A DNA stretch of 52,778 nucleotides. Origin: Desulfobacteraceae bacterium. GTDB lineage: Bacteria; Desulfobacterota; Desulfobulbia; Desulfobulbales; Desulfobulbaceae. Location of the stretch: positions 1 through 52,778 of the forward strand of contig DSAE01000231.1 of assembly GCA_011372855.1 (NCBI GenBank), read 5' to 3'. A program made the position numbers and the translations under genes. Of the stretch, positions 7,986-15,143 are shown one piece after another (the first letter of the stretch is position 1; each line of letters starts with the position of its first letter). Under the pieces are notes generated by a model. The model was not told the origin of the DNA, ran no database searches, and saw nothing but the letters and a program-made list of their open reading frames with translations.

Positions 7986-9589
7986 CACTCCCCTGAGCGG
8001 ACCCGGCACCCTGCTCCTCCTTGTTGCCATGCTGTTCGTGCTGCTTCACCCGGCTGCGGTTTTGAGCAATGAATTCATCCTGCTTTACTCCAATGACAAC
8101 CGGGGAGAGACGGAGCCCTGCGGCTGAAGCTCGAATCAACTGGGCGGTCTGTCCAGAAAGGCATATATGATAGAGCAGGTCAGGAACGAATCGGACAAAC
8201 CTGTCCTGCTGCTCGACGCCGGTGGTCTGCTCTTCGAACGGCCGATGATTCCCGCGCCCCTCCTCGAGGCCAGAAAAATACAGGCAGCCGGCATCATCAA
8301 AGCCATGGGAGCGATGCAGTATGCCGCCGTGGGAATCGCGGCCCAGGATCTTGCCGTGGGTCTCAACTTTCTGGCACAACAGGACGATGCCCCTGCTCTT
8401 CCCTGGTTGTCGGCCAACCTGGAGAGCGAGGCGGTCCCGAAGGGGGCCATTCAACCTTTCATTCTCACCCGGGTTGCCGAACTCTCCATCGCCGTAATCG
8501 GTCTTACCGATGATCAGATCAACACCGCCCCCCTGTCGGGGCCGAAGGATTTCCGGATCCGGCCCTGGCCCGACGTTCTCGCCGATACCTTGAAGAACGT
8601 CAGGGGAAAAGCCGACATGATCATCCTGCTCTCCAGTTATCCCGATGAGGTCAACCGCCGGATCGCCGAGGAGTTCGAGGAAATCAGCCTTATCATCCAG
8701 TCCGGGGCCTCCACGGGCGCCAAGGCCCTTAGGCTGTTCGGCCATGCCCTCATCACCCAGGTCAGCAGCAGGGGACAATATCTCGGCCGAATGGACATCG
8801 ACTGGAACCCGTCCTCCCGGCAGTGGGGCCAGGCGGCATTCCGGCGCCACAAGGAAGCGAGGGGCCGTCTCGACCGCATCAACTGGCGTCTGGGGCGGAT
8901 GGAAAAACGACTGGATGAGCGGGAAAGAAAGGAGAACCGGGACTACCTGCAGCTTCTGGCGGAAAAGGAGCAGGCAGCCGAGGAAATCAGCCGGCTGGAG
9001 CGGCAGGTTCGGACGGAACAGGATCAGTCTTCATCCTACAGCGGGAATTTTATCGCCCTCAAGGTATCGCTGCCGGAAGATCCGGGGGTCAGGAAGATTG
9101 TCCTGCAGACCAGGGATGCGGTGAACAGCGTCCACAAAAAAACCCTGGAGGAGGCAAAACGGACAGGAAATGTCCCGGCTTCCGGGCCGGAGTCAGCCAT
9201 GACCGGGTGGCAGGCCTGCCGTTCCTGTCATCCCGAACAGACCCTGTTCTGGCAGCAGACCAGACATGCCGGAGCCTGGCAGACCCTGGAAAAGGCCCGG
9301 CAGCAATTCAACCAGGACTGTCTTATCTTGTCATGTGACCCTGCCGACCTACGACCTGGAAACGGTCGTCAGGGACAACCTGCTGGCCGGCCTGCCCCCG
9401 GAGCTCAAGGGCGTGGGCTGTGAAGCATGCCACGGACCGGGAAAACGCCATGCGGAAAATCCGAAGGAATTCGCGCCCCGCCGGCCGGATGAATCAACCT
9501 GCCTCCAGTGCCATACCCCCGAGCATGACACCAATTTCGTCTATGAAGAGAAAGTCGGCATCATCCGCTGCCCCGCCGCCGACCACTAA
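7966..9589 (+). CDS. Exported tetrahaem cytochrome with degenerate 5'-nucleotidase-like domain; probable selenoprotein, needs a +1 frameshift
   Basis: The ATG at 7966 (or 7960) opens a signal peptide (LLLLVAMLFVLLHPAAVLS), then FILLYSNDNRGETEPCG, an in-frame TGA at 8125-8127, and SSNQLGGLSRKAYMIEQV without any change of frame. The TGA stands at residue 54, making Cys-Gly-[TGA] where a second cysteine would be expected from my recollection of relatives. The domain resembles UshA-type metallophosphoesterases (SND..., LLLDAGG, GIAAQDLAVG) but has lost the metal-binding His/Asn/Asp residues. A coiled coil and four haem sites follow: CRSCH (9217-9231), CLSCH (9319-9334), CEACH (9419-9433) and CLQCH (9500-9514). 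The first haem site is in the starting frame and the last two are in the +1 frame; CLSCH forms only if one base (A9325) is skipped. The reconstructed protein is about 540 residues. It would be periplasmic and redox-active. A degraded pseudogene is the alternative. Confidence 0.75.
8125..8156 (+). promoter_or_regulatory. Putative bacterial SECIS element with its UGA codon
   Basis: The in-frame TGA (8125-8127) is followed after exactly 18 bases by GGTCT (8146-8150). This loop is closed by a six-pair stem, CTGGGC (8140-8145) with GTCCAG (8151-8156), containing one G-T pair. In the E. coli fdhF SECIS the GGUCU loop also begins 18 bases after UGA and is what SelB binds. Loop sequence, spacing and the Cys-Gly-[TGA] context all agree with selenocysteine insertion. 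No bulged U equivalent to that of fdhF is obvious. Confidence 0.72.
9316..9334 (+). other. Frameshift site inside the second haem motif
   Basis: Reading GAC TGT CTT, skipping A9325, then TCT TGT CAT gives D-C-L-S-C-H, restoring a CXXCH motif. Without the skip the frame runs to TGA 9421-9423 and loses three of the four haem sites. The site may be a true indel, a sequencing or assembly error, or a +1 slip from CUU to UUA, the same slip used by yeast Ty1 at CUU-AGG-C. Confidence 0.6.
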
Positions 9590-9591
9590 AT

Positions 9592-9620
9592 ACAAAGGGC
9601 GGCCCGAGGCCGCCCTTTGT
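9592..9620. terminator. Bidirectional terminator hairpin between the cytochrome gene and ppaC
   Basis: A perfect 13-pair stem, ACAAAGGGCGGCC / GGCCGCCCTTTGT, with a 3-base CGA loop. It lies between converging stops at 9589 and 9644. The A/T ends of the stem supply short T-runs in both directions. Confidence 0.8.
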
Positions 9621-9643
9621 CATTCCGCGTATGGCTGAAACTA

Positions 9644-10564
9644 TCAAAGCCCGAAAGCCTTCTGCAGATTGGGAATGGTCTGCTTTTTGCGGCTCATCAT
9701 CCCCTCGATCCACATGGAGTTGCCCTGCAGCTTGGCGTTGAAAGCTCCCTCGATCAGGGCCGGCTCGTCGGAAACAACCATCAGATCGGTTCCTTCCTTG
9801 ACAACGTCGGTGAGCATGAGCAGGACGGAGTGACGGCCGCCGGCCTTCTTTTCCTGCATGGCCTTGTACAGGGCGTCGCGCATGGAGGCGACCTGATCCA
9901 GGGTGGCGAGTTCCAGCTGGCCGACGCCGACCTTCTTGCCTTTCATGTCGAAATCCTTGTAGTCGCGGTCCAGCAGTTCCATGGCCGGCACGCCTTCGAC
10001 GGCGCTTTTGGCCTTCAGCATTTCCATGAAAAGCGCATCGGTATCAGTAACGCCGGCGATGGATTTCAGCTCCGCCACCGCCTTTTTGTCGGCATCGGTG
10101 CAGGTGGGTGACTTGAAATTGACGGTGTCGCTGAGAATGGCAGCCATCATCATCCCGGCAACGTTCGGCTTAATGGCGACTCCTTCCAGATCATAGAGGA
10201 CCTTGAGGACCGTTCCGGTACAGCCCACCGGCATGGCCCAGAAGAAAATCGGATTGTTGGTGGTGACATCCCCGATCTTGTGATGATCGACAATGGCAAC
10301 GACCTCACCCTGGCTCAGGTTGTCCGGCGCCTGGGCAAGATCACTGTGGTCGACAAGGGCAATTTTCTTGCCGGTGGCATCCGTCAACGACTCGGGAACG
10401 GCGGCGCCGAATCGCTTCAGCACGGTTTCCGTTTCCGGATTCGGCTTGCCCTGAATACACGGGATATAATCCTCTCCCTTGGCTTTCATCAATTCCGCAT
10501 AGGCGATGGCAGCGGTAACTGAATCCGTATCAGGACTTTTGTGACCCACGACGTAAACTGGCAT
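9644..10564 (-). CDS. ppaC: Manganese-dependent inorganic pyrophosphatase (family II, DHH)
   Basis: 306 residues, usual for the short form without regulatory CBS domains. The DHH-family metal ligands are in place: His8, Asp12 and Asp14 in GHKSPDTDS, Asp72 in LVDHS, and the DHH triad at 93-95 in AIVDHHKIGD. The C-terminal DHHA2 domain ends with the substrate-binding SRKKQ motif. It hydrolyses pyrophosphate to phosphate in the cytoplasm and so pulls biosynthetic reactions forward. A strong AAAGGAGG site precedes the ATG. It stands alone, with a hairpin terminator downstream and a long upstream region that carries a candidate promoter. Confidence 0.96.
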   Translation of the reverse strand: MPVYVVGHKSPDTDSVTAAIAYAELMKAKGEDYIPCIQGKPNPETETVLKRFGAAVPESLTDATGKKIALVDHSDLAQAPDNLSQGEVVAIVDHHKIGDVTTNNPIFFWAMPVGCTGTVLKVLYDLEGVAIKPNVAGMMMAAILSDTVNFKSPTCTDADKKAVAELKSIAGVTDTDALFMEMLKAKSAVEGVPAMELLDRDYKDFDMKGKKVGVGQLELATLDQVASMRDALYKAMQEKKAGGRHSVLLMLTDVVKEGTDLMVVSDEPALIEGAFNAKLQGNSMWIEGMMSRKKQTIPNLQKAFGL

Positions 10565-10676
10565 GATTCGTTCCTCCTTTTGTTTGAGAGTAAACCGGAA
10601 ACCGAAGAGGTGCCCCGCGCAACAGGGACAGGATTTCCGTCAACACAATCTTAAGACCCATGTCATTAAATTTGAA

Positions 10677-10705
10677 TATTTAGTCGGTTCACCTGTGAGC
10701 GTCAA
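10677..10705 (-). promoter_or_regulatory. Candidate ppaC promoter
   Basis: On the minus strand TTGACG (10705-10700) is followed by a 17-base spacer and TAAATA (10682-10677). The -35 box is good and the -10 box is moderate. Transcription would start about 100 bases ahead of ppaC. Confidence 0.35.
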
Positions 10706-10872
10706 GAAGAAATACATAAACCGTATACCCGCTCCGGCATCCACCGCCCACGATGTGCCCTCGAGTCCGGGCGCATTTTCGCCCCAAGCGCTTTTTTCTT
10801 TTCCATTCCGTCCATTGTTCTGCTACATTTGAGTAAACAGCGTATAACCTTGCTCGGCACCACCTGACAGCG

Positions 10873-10926
10873 AAAAAAACCGCCGGCCGCGCCAGGTGCT
10901 TCGCCGGGCTGCAGCCCCCGGCGGTT
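10873..10926 (-). terminator. Rho-independent terminator-like hairpin read on the minus strand
   Basis: AACCGCCGG and CCGGCGGTT (10918-10926 and 10878-10886) pair perfectly around a loop that itself contains the palindrome GGGCTGCAGCCC. On the minus strand the stem runs into seven T residues. It could stop leftward read-through from the Bax-inhibitor gene, or attenuate a longer ppaC transcript. Confidence 0.5.
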
Positions 10927-10997
10927 CCTTGATCCGCCGGCCGTTCGCCGCCGGTTTTGCCTTGATGCACGGGTAACTTCAACCTCAACGGGCAATC

Positions 10998-11924
10998 ATG
11001 TCGAACCAGGAAAACAGACCCTCTCCCCGCCGCCGGGAAAAACCCAGCCCCCTGCGGCCGGTTCTCATCTTTTTTGTCCTTCTCGTGCTGACCATAGGGG
11101 CGGCCTTGCTGTTTTTTCCTCCCGGAGACCGGCAGCTCAGTGAACCGGAGCACCCGGCCCCTCCAGCCGTCGAGACCCCCCTCCTTCCACAGGAGCCGCC
11201 GGACGAGTCCGCTGCAGTACCTGACGGGGAGTTCATGCCCACCCCGGAAGCTGACGTTGCCGAACCCGAAGCGGCGCAGCCCTCGGAGGAGGAAATCCTG
11301 GCGGACCGATGCGCCGCTCTGGCGGGCCGGCTCAACGGTTTTTTCGATCATCTCGACAAGCGGGAATACATTCAGACCTTTAACCTGGAAAAGCCGTCCC
11401 GGGAATATTTCATTGCCCTGAGCTACCGGCTGCTTGACAACCCGCCCGTTGTTTCAAGGGAATCGGACGATCTCTACACCATCCTGAAGAACATGGCGCA
11501 CTTCTTCCGTATTATCGGCAAGGACAATATTGTCCTGATCAAAACGATCCTGGACAGAGAGCGGGACAAGATAGAGGATGTGGCCGCCGACATCTATTTC
11601 TGGTCGACCATTGAGGGGTGCGATCGGGGGCTGTTCGGTTTTTCCCCGGAACTCGCCGAAATGTATGAGTATGCGGGATTTTTTCTCAACACCATGGGCG
11701 GGAGGTCATATCTCTTTCGGCGGGATTCACGGTCACGGCTGGTGGTCAACTACTACTCGGTTCTGCTTCTCGACCTGGCCAATGAAAAGGGAATCAACCG
11801 CCACGGGCTGGATATCGCCCAGGTTCTCCCGCAGCTCGTTGAGGAAGTTGAATCCTCGAACAAATTGATTTACAAGGAAAACTATCTCGACCGGCTCTAT
11901 TCCCTGCTGGAAAAGTACCCGTAA
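10998..11924 (+). CDS. Single-pass membrane-anchored protein of unknown function
   Basis: 308 residues; not recognised. A basic N-terminus (RRREKPSPLR) precedes one transmembrane helix at about residues 21-40 (VLIFFVLLVLTIGAALLFF), which predicts an inside-to-outside topology. A Pro/Glu-rich linker of about 55 residues follows. The rest, from about 100 to 308, is a predominantly helical periplasmic domain with no cysteine pair or catalytic motif that I can see. The composition looks like a structured domain carried on a flexible stalk. It is monocistronic, facing the Bax-inhibitor gene. It may be restricted to relatives of this organism. No role is proposed. Confidence 0.8.
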   Translation: MSNQENRPSPRRREKPSPLRPVLIFFVLLVLTIGAALLFFPPGDRQLSEPEHPAPPAVETPLLPQEPPDESAAVPDGEFMPTPEADVAEPEAAQPSEEEILADRCAALAGRLNGFFDHLDKREYIQTFNLEKPSREYFIALSYRLLDNPPVVSRESDDLYTILKNMAHFFRIIGKDNIVLIKTILDRERDKIEDVAADIYFWSTIEGCDRGLFGFSPELAEMYEYAGFFLNTMGGRSYLFRRDSRSRLVVNYYSVLLLDLANEKGINRHGLDIAQVLPQLVEEVESSNKLIYKENYLDRLYSLLEKYP

Positions 11925-11950
11925 CGGTCGGCTCCACGGACTCGGGGGCG

Positions 11951-11971
11951 GACACTCCCTCCGGGAGCGTC
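11951..11971. terminator. Hairpin between convergent genes
   Basis: GACACTCCC / GGGAGCGTC with a 3-base loop and one mismatch, downstream of the stop at 11924 and upstream of the facing stop at 12120. There is no T-run, so termination is only suggested by position. Confidence 0.35.
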
Positions 11972-12119
11972 AAAGTCCGGCGGTTCCCCCAGCCGTTGGT
12001 GTCGGGCGCGAAACCTGGGGACCGGCACCGCGGGGTTGCCCGCCGCAATTGCCTCTCCGGCCACAGGCCCGGACGAACCGCGGCGCGCCTTTGTGCAGTC
12101 CGCTCTTCCGGTCGGCGGA

Positions 12120-12836
12120 TTAGTCCCTGCTGCCGCCGAAAAACCTGAGCAGCATCAAAAACAGGTTGATAAAGTCAAGATACAGGGCCAGGGCGCCGAT
12201 GATGGCCCCCCTCCGGATGGCCGCCTCCCCCTGCTCCATTATGCCCTGCTCGCCCATGTTCTTGAGCTTCTGCACGTCCCAGGCCGTCAAGCCGACGAAA
12301 ACCAGGACGCCGATGACCGAGATCGTCCAGTACAGGCCGGAACTCTTCAGAAAGATGTTGACGATGGAAGCCAGGATAATACCGATCAGGCCCATGAACA
12401 TGAATGAACCCATGGCCGACAGGTCCCGTTTGGTGACCAGGCCGTACACCGCCATGGCCCCGAACATGCCGGCGGTGATGAAAAACGTCCCGGCAATGGA
12501 GGCCGAGGTGTAGGCGAGAAAAATGGTGGACAGGGTCAGACCGTTCAGGAACGAGTAGCCGACGAACAGTCCGGTGGCCGTGCCGGGCTGCATCCTGTCG
12601 ATTCTGGCCGACAGGTAAAACACGATGCCGAGTTCAGCCAGGATAAGAACAAAAAAGAGAGGGGTGGCGACTATGGCCATGGCCAGCCCCGAGTGGGCGG
12701 TCAGAAAGGCCACGATGCCTGTCAGGCCGAGACCGAGGGCCATCCAGTTGAACACCTTGGCAAGGAAAACCGTGGCGGCCTCCTGCCGGACTTGCGCCAT
12801 GGTCAACGAGCTGGTACCGTACTGTGCATTCATCAT
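12120..12836 (-). CDS. Bax inhibitor-1 (BI-1/YccA/YbhL) family membrane protein
   Basis: 238 residues with about seven hydrophobic segments. The family landmarks are visible: the N-terminal FLAKVFNWMALGLGLTG segment, GTATGLFVGYSFLNGLTLS in the middle, and the C-terminal GALALYLDFINLFLMLLRFFG with its acidic residue in the last helix. Members are inner-membrane proteins linked to calcium leak or to control of membrane proteases such as FtsH, but the precise bacterial role is not settled. TAAGGAG precedes a double ATG, so translation may begin at either Met. It is divergent from the CooC-like gene, with about 90 bases between the starts. Confidence 0.93.
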   Translation of the reverse strand: MMNAQYGTSSLTMAQVRQEAATVFLAKVFNWMALGLGLTGIVAFLTAHSGLAMAIVATPLFFVLILAELGIVFYLSARIDRMQPGTATGLFVGYSFLNGLTLSTIFLAYTSASIAGTFFITAGMFGAMAVYGLVTKRDLSAMGSFMFMGLIGIILASIVNIFLKSSGLYWTISVIGVLVFVGLTAWDVQKLKNMGEQGIMEQGEAAIRRGAIIGALALYLDFINLFLMLLRFFGGSRD

Positions 12837-12926
12837 CCGTTCTCCTTAAGCTGTTACGGGTGTTTTTTTGTTTTCCGTATTGTAATCATTCTGGCCGGGA
12901 AGGCAACAAAATCAGGAAGCGAAGTT

Positions 12927-13682
12927 ATGAAAATAGCGATAAGCGGCAAGGGCGGCGTCGGCAAAACAACCATTATGGCGCTGGCTGCCAGGGAGTTTCG
13001 TCGTCTGGGCCGGGAGGTGCTCATCATCGACGCCGATCCCAGTCCGCATATGGCCCAGACCCTCGGCATCAGCCCGGAGGGCATCACGCCGCTCGCAGAA
13101 ATGACCAGGCTGCTGGCTGAACGGGCTGGAAAGACCCCCGGTTCCCCTTACTATCAGCTCAACCCGCAGGTCAATGACCTGCTCGAGCGGTTCATGATCA
13201 GCCGCGACGGTTACCGGCTCATGGTCCTGGGGGCCATTCAGAAGGCCGAAGCGGGCTGCGCCTGTCCGGAAAACCAGGTCCTGCGCAAAATGCTGCAAAA
13301 AATGCTGCTCGGTGACAACGATGTCGTTCTGCTTGACATGGAAGCGGGCGTCGAGCATCTCGGCAGGGGGACCGTCGCCGGGGTCGATCATCTGCTGATC
13401 GTGGTCATCCCTTCCAGGTCGAGCATCCGGACCGGATTGAAAATAAAAAAACTGGCCGAAGAGGCCCGGATTACCCATGTCGCTTTTGTCGGCAACCTGG
13501 TTGGTGGTGAGGACGACAGGCTGTTCCTCAGGGAAAACCTGGGGACCGAGCCCCTGGTCTGTTTTCCGGAATCGCCGCTTATCAGAAGAGCGGAACGGAC
13601 CGAACAGCCCCTTGTGGCCATCGAGGACGCCCTGGACAATGCCCCCGCCGAACTGGTCCGCAAACTCATCGCCACCCCCTAG
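12927..13682 (+). CDS. cooC: CooC-like nickel-insertion ATPase (MinD/Mrp-type P-loop)
   Basis: 251 residues from the ATG that opens MKIAISGKGGVGKTT; the P-loop at residues 7-15 fixes the start, and upstream in-frame sequence does not look coding. The deviant Walker A lysine, the DADPSPH switch segment and the LLDMEAGVEHLGRG segment are typical of CooC. A Cys-x-Cys pair (Cys111, Cys113, in AGCACPE) matches the metal-binding cysteines at the dimer interface of characterised CooC1. CooC uses ATP to load nickel into carbon monoxide dehydrogenase. No CODH gene (cooS) lies in the window, so the target enzyme must be elsewhere or may be a different nickel or acetyl-CoA synthase protein. Confidence 0.85.
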   Translation: MKIAISGKGGVGKTTIMALAAREFRRLGREVLIIDADPSPHMAQTLGISPEGITPLAEMTRLLAERAGKTPGSPYYQLNPQVNDLLERFMISRDGYRLMVLGAIQKAEAGCACPENQVLRKMLQKMLLGDNDVVLLDMEAGVEHLGRGTVAGVDHLLIVVIPSRSSIRTGLKIKKLAEEARITHVAFVGNLVGGEDDRLFLRENLGTEPLVCFPESPLIRRAERTEQPLVAIEDALDNAPAELVRKLIATP

Positions 13683-13712
13683 CCGGGCCTGACAGAGGCG
13701 GGGGGAGAAGAT

Positions 13713-15143
13713 TCAATATGCCCCCTTGCCGGTGAACACGCACCAGACGGTTCTGGCGATGATCTTGATGTCGTACCAGAGGGAATAGTTCAGAATATAC
13801 CAGTCATCCAGTTCAATGCGCTCCTGGTAGTCCTTCATGTCAGCGCGCATGGTGACCTGCCAGGGCCCGGTAATCCCCGGCTTCATGGAGCAGTAGCGGC
13901 CCGCGCTTTCCCGATCCTTGAGCTTGTAATACTCCTCGAGCTCCCTGCCGATGATCGGCCGGGCGCCGACAACGCTCATCTCCCCTTTCAGGACATTGAT
14001 AAACTGAGGGAATTCATCCAGGCTGGTGCGGCGCAGAAAGCGGCCTACCCGAGTAATCCGCGGGTCGTTTTTCAGTTTGTATGTCTTGTCCCATTCCTCT
14101 CGCAGCCGGGGATCCGCGGCCAGGATTTCCTCCAGCTGCTTATCCGCATCGACAACCATGGTCCGGAATTTCAGGCACTCGAACTCCCGGCCGCTGGTGG
14201 TTATCCTCTTGTGGGCGTAAAAAACCGGTCCCCTGCTGTCAAGCTTGATAAGCAGGGCGATGAGCAGCAGGAGTGGGGAAAAGATCAACAGCGCCAGTAA
14301 GGAAAAAACCACGTCGAAAAAACGCTTCCAGCTGCTGTAGGGATTGAAACTGAGCACCAGCATATCGCCGAGGGACTGGATCTCCGCGTGATGGAGGCCA
14401 TAGATATACAGATCGGGCACCAGGAAGATCTGGGCGCCGAGGTCACGGCATTCCTCGAGGATCTTGAATATTTTCCGCTCAGCCCGCATGGGCAGGGCGA
14501 TATAGACGTAATCGATATCATGCGCCCGCAGGTAGGGGGCGATATCGTCGATCCTGCCAAGCAAAGGTTTTTTCAGCCGTTCCAGGTTCTCCTGCGATTC
14601 AATCTTATCGTCAAAACAGCCGATCACCTCGATGCCCGCCCACGGAATGGCCTCCAGCTGCTTCATGGTTCTCAGCCCCAGATCACCGGCCCCGGCAATA
14701 ACGGCATGGCGGATATTCTTTCCCTGGGAGCGAAAATATCGGAGCAGCTTGCGGACAAACAGATGGGAGACAAAGATCAGCAGGGGGGAGAGAAAGGACC
14801 AGACCATGAACACGGCCCGGGAATAGGCTTCGGATATCTTGAAAATGAAAAAGTAAAACAACAGGACTCCGACAACGGTTGCCCAGGCCTTGACAATGAC
14901 GAGGAACTCCCGGTAGTACTTCCAGCCCCGCCAGGACCTGTACAACTGAAAATATTGAAAACTGAGGAAGCAGACAACGAAAATGACGCCCAGAAACCAC
15001 GAATAGTAGGTACTCCACGGCACATTGTACAGCCGCACCAGAAGCCAGAGAAACCCGCAGACCAGGGAACAGTCGATGATGTGCAGTATTCTGTAGATGA
15101 AGGAAGTGCGTTCTCGCAGGTTCCAGGAAAGGGCGGGAGACAT
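13713..15143 (-). CDS. wbaP: Initiating polyprenyl-phosphate sugar phosphotransferase (WbaP-type)
   Basis: 476 residues, full length for this family. Four or five N-terminal membrane helices (about 15-130) are followed by a Rossmann-like domain with GAGDLG at 151-156. A membrane-inserted helix at about 275-300 leads to the catalytic bacterial sugar transferase domain with KFRTM (325-329), the Asp-Glu pair in LDEFPQ (376-377) and GARPI (393-397). The protein ends in GAY like WbaP. It moves a hexose-1-phosphate (galactose or glucose) from UDP-sugar to undecaprenyl phosphate, starting the repeat unit. The sugar cannot be assigned from sequence. It is the last gene of the leftward locus and overlaps the preceding glycosyltransferase by one base (TAATG). 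Confidence 0.92.
   Translation of the reverse strand: MSPALSWNLRERTSFIYRILHIIDCSLVCGFLWLLVRLYNVPWSTYYSWFLGVIFVVCFLSFQYFQLYRSWRGWKYYREFLVIVKAWATVVGVLLFYFFIFKISEAYSRAVFMVWSFLSPLLIFVSHLFVRKLLRYFRSQGKNIRHAVIAGAGDLGLRTMKQLEAIPWAGIEVIGCFDDKIESQENLERLKKPLLGRIDDIAPYLRAHDIDYVYIALPMRAERKIFKILEECRDLGAQIFLVPDLYIYGLHHAEIQSLGDMLVLSFNPYSSWKRFFDVVFSLLALLIFSPLLLLIALLIKLDSRGPVFYAHKRITTSGREFECLKFRTMVVDADKQLEEILAADPRLREEWDKTYKLKNDPRITRVGRFLRRTSLDEFPQFINVLKGEMSVVGARPIIGRELEEYYKLKDRESAGRYCSMKPGITGPWQVTMRADMKDYQERIELDDWYILNYSLWYDIKIIARTVWCVFTGKGAY

Larger units (their letters stand above)
10565..10997. other. Intergenic region upstream of ppaC and of an anchored-protein gene
   Basis: 433 bases without a gene, between divergent starts. 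It holds a candidate leftward promoter at 10677-10705 and a GC-rich hairpin with a T-run on the minus strand at 10873-10926. I compared it mentally with fluoride and cyclic-di-GMP riboswitches and saw neither core. Confidence 0.5.

Noticed and set aside
7519-8850. Leftward open frame opposite rarA and the cytochrome gene
   Set aside because: It crosses the 3' end of rarA and the selenoprotein region; its translation looks non-coding.
8167-9423. Cytochrome gene read as starting at ATG 8167, after the TGA
   Set aside because: This would drop the signal peptide and the EPCG segment, both plainly coding in the same frame; an exported haem protein needs the signal peptide.
12693-12926. N-terminal extension of the CooC-like gene
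   Set aside because: It would overlap the Bax-inhibitor gene and adds sequence without protein character before a P-loop that begins at the chosen ATG.
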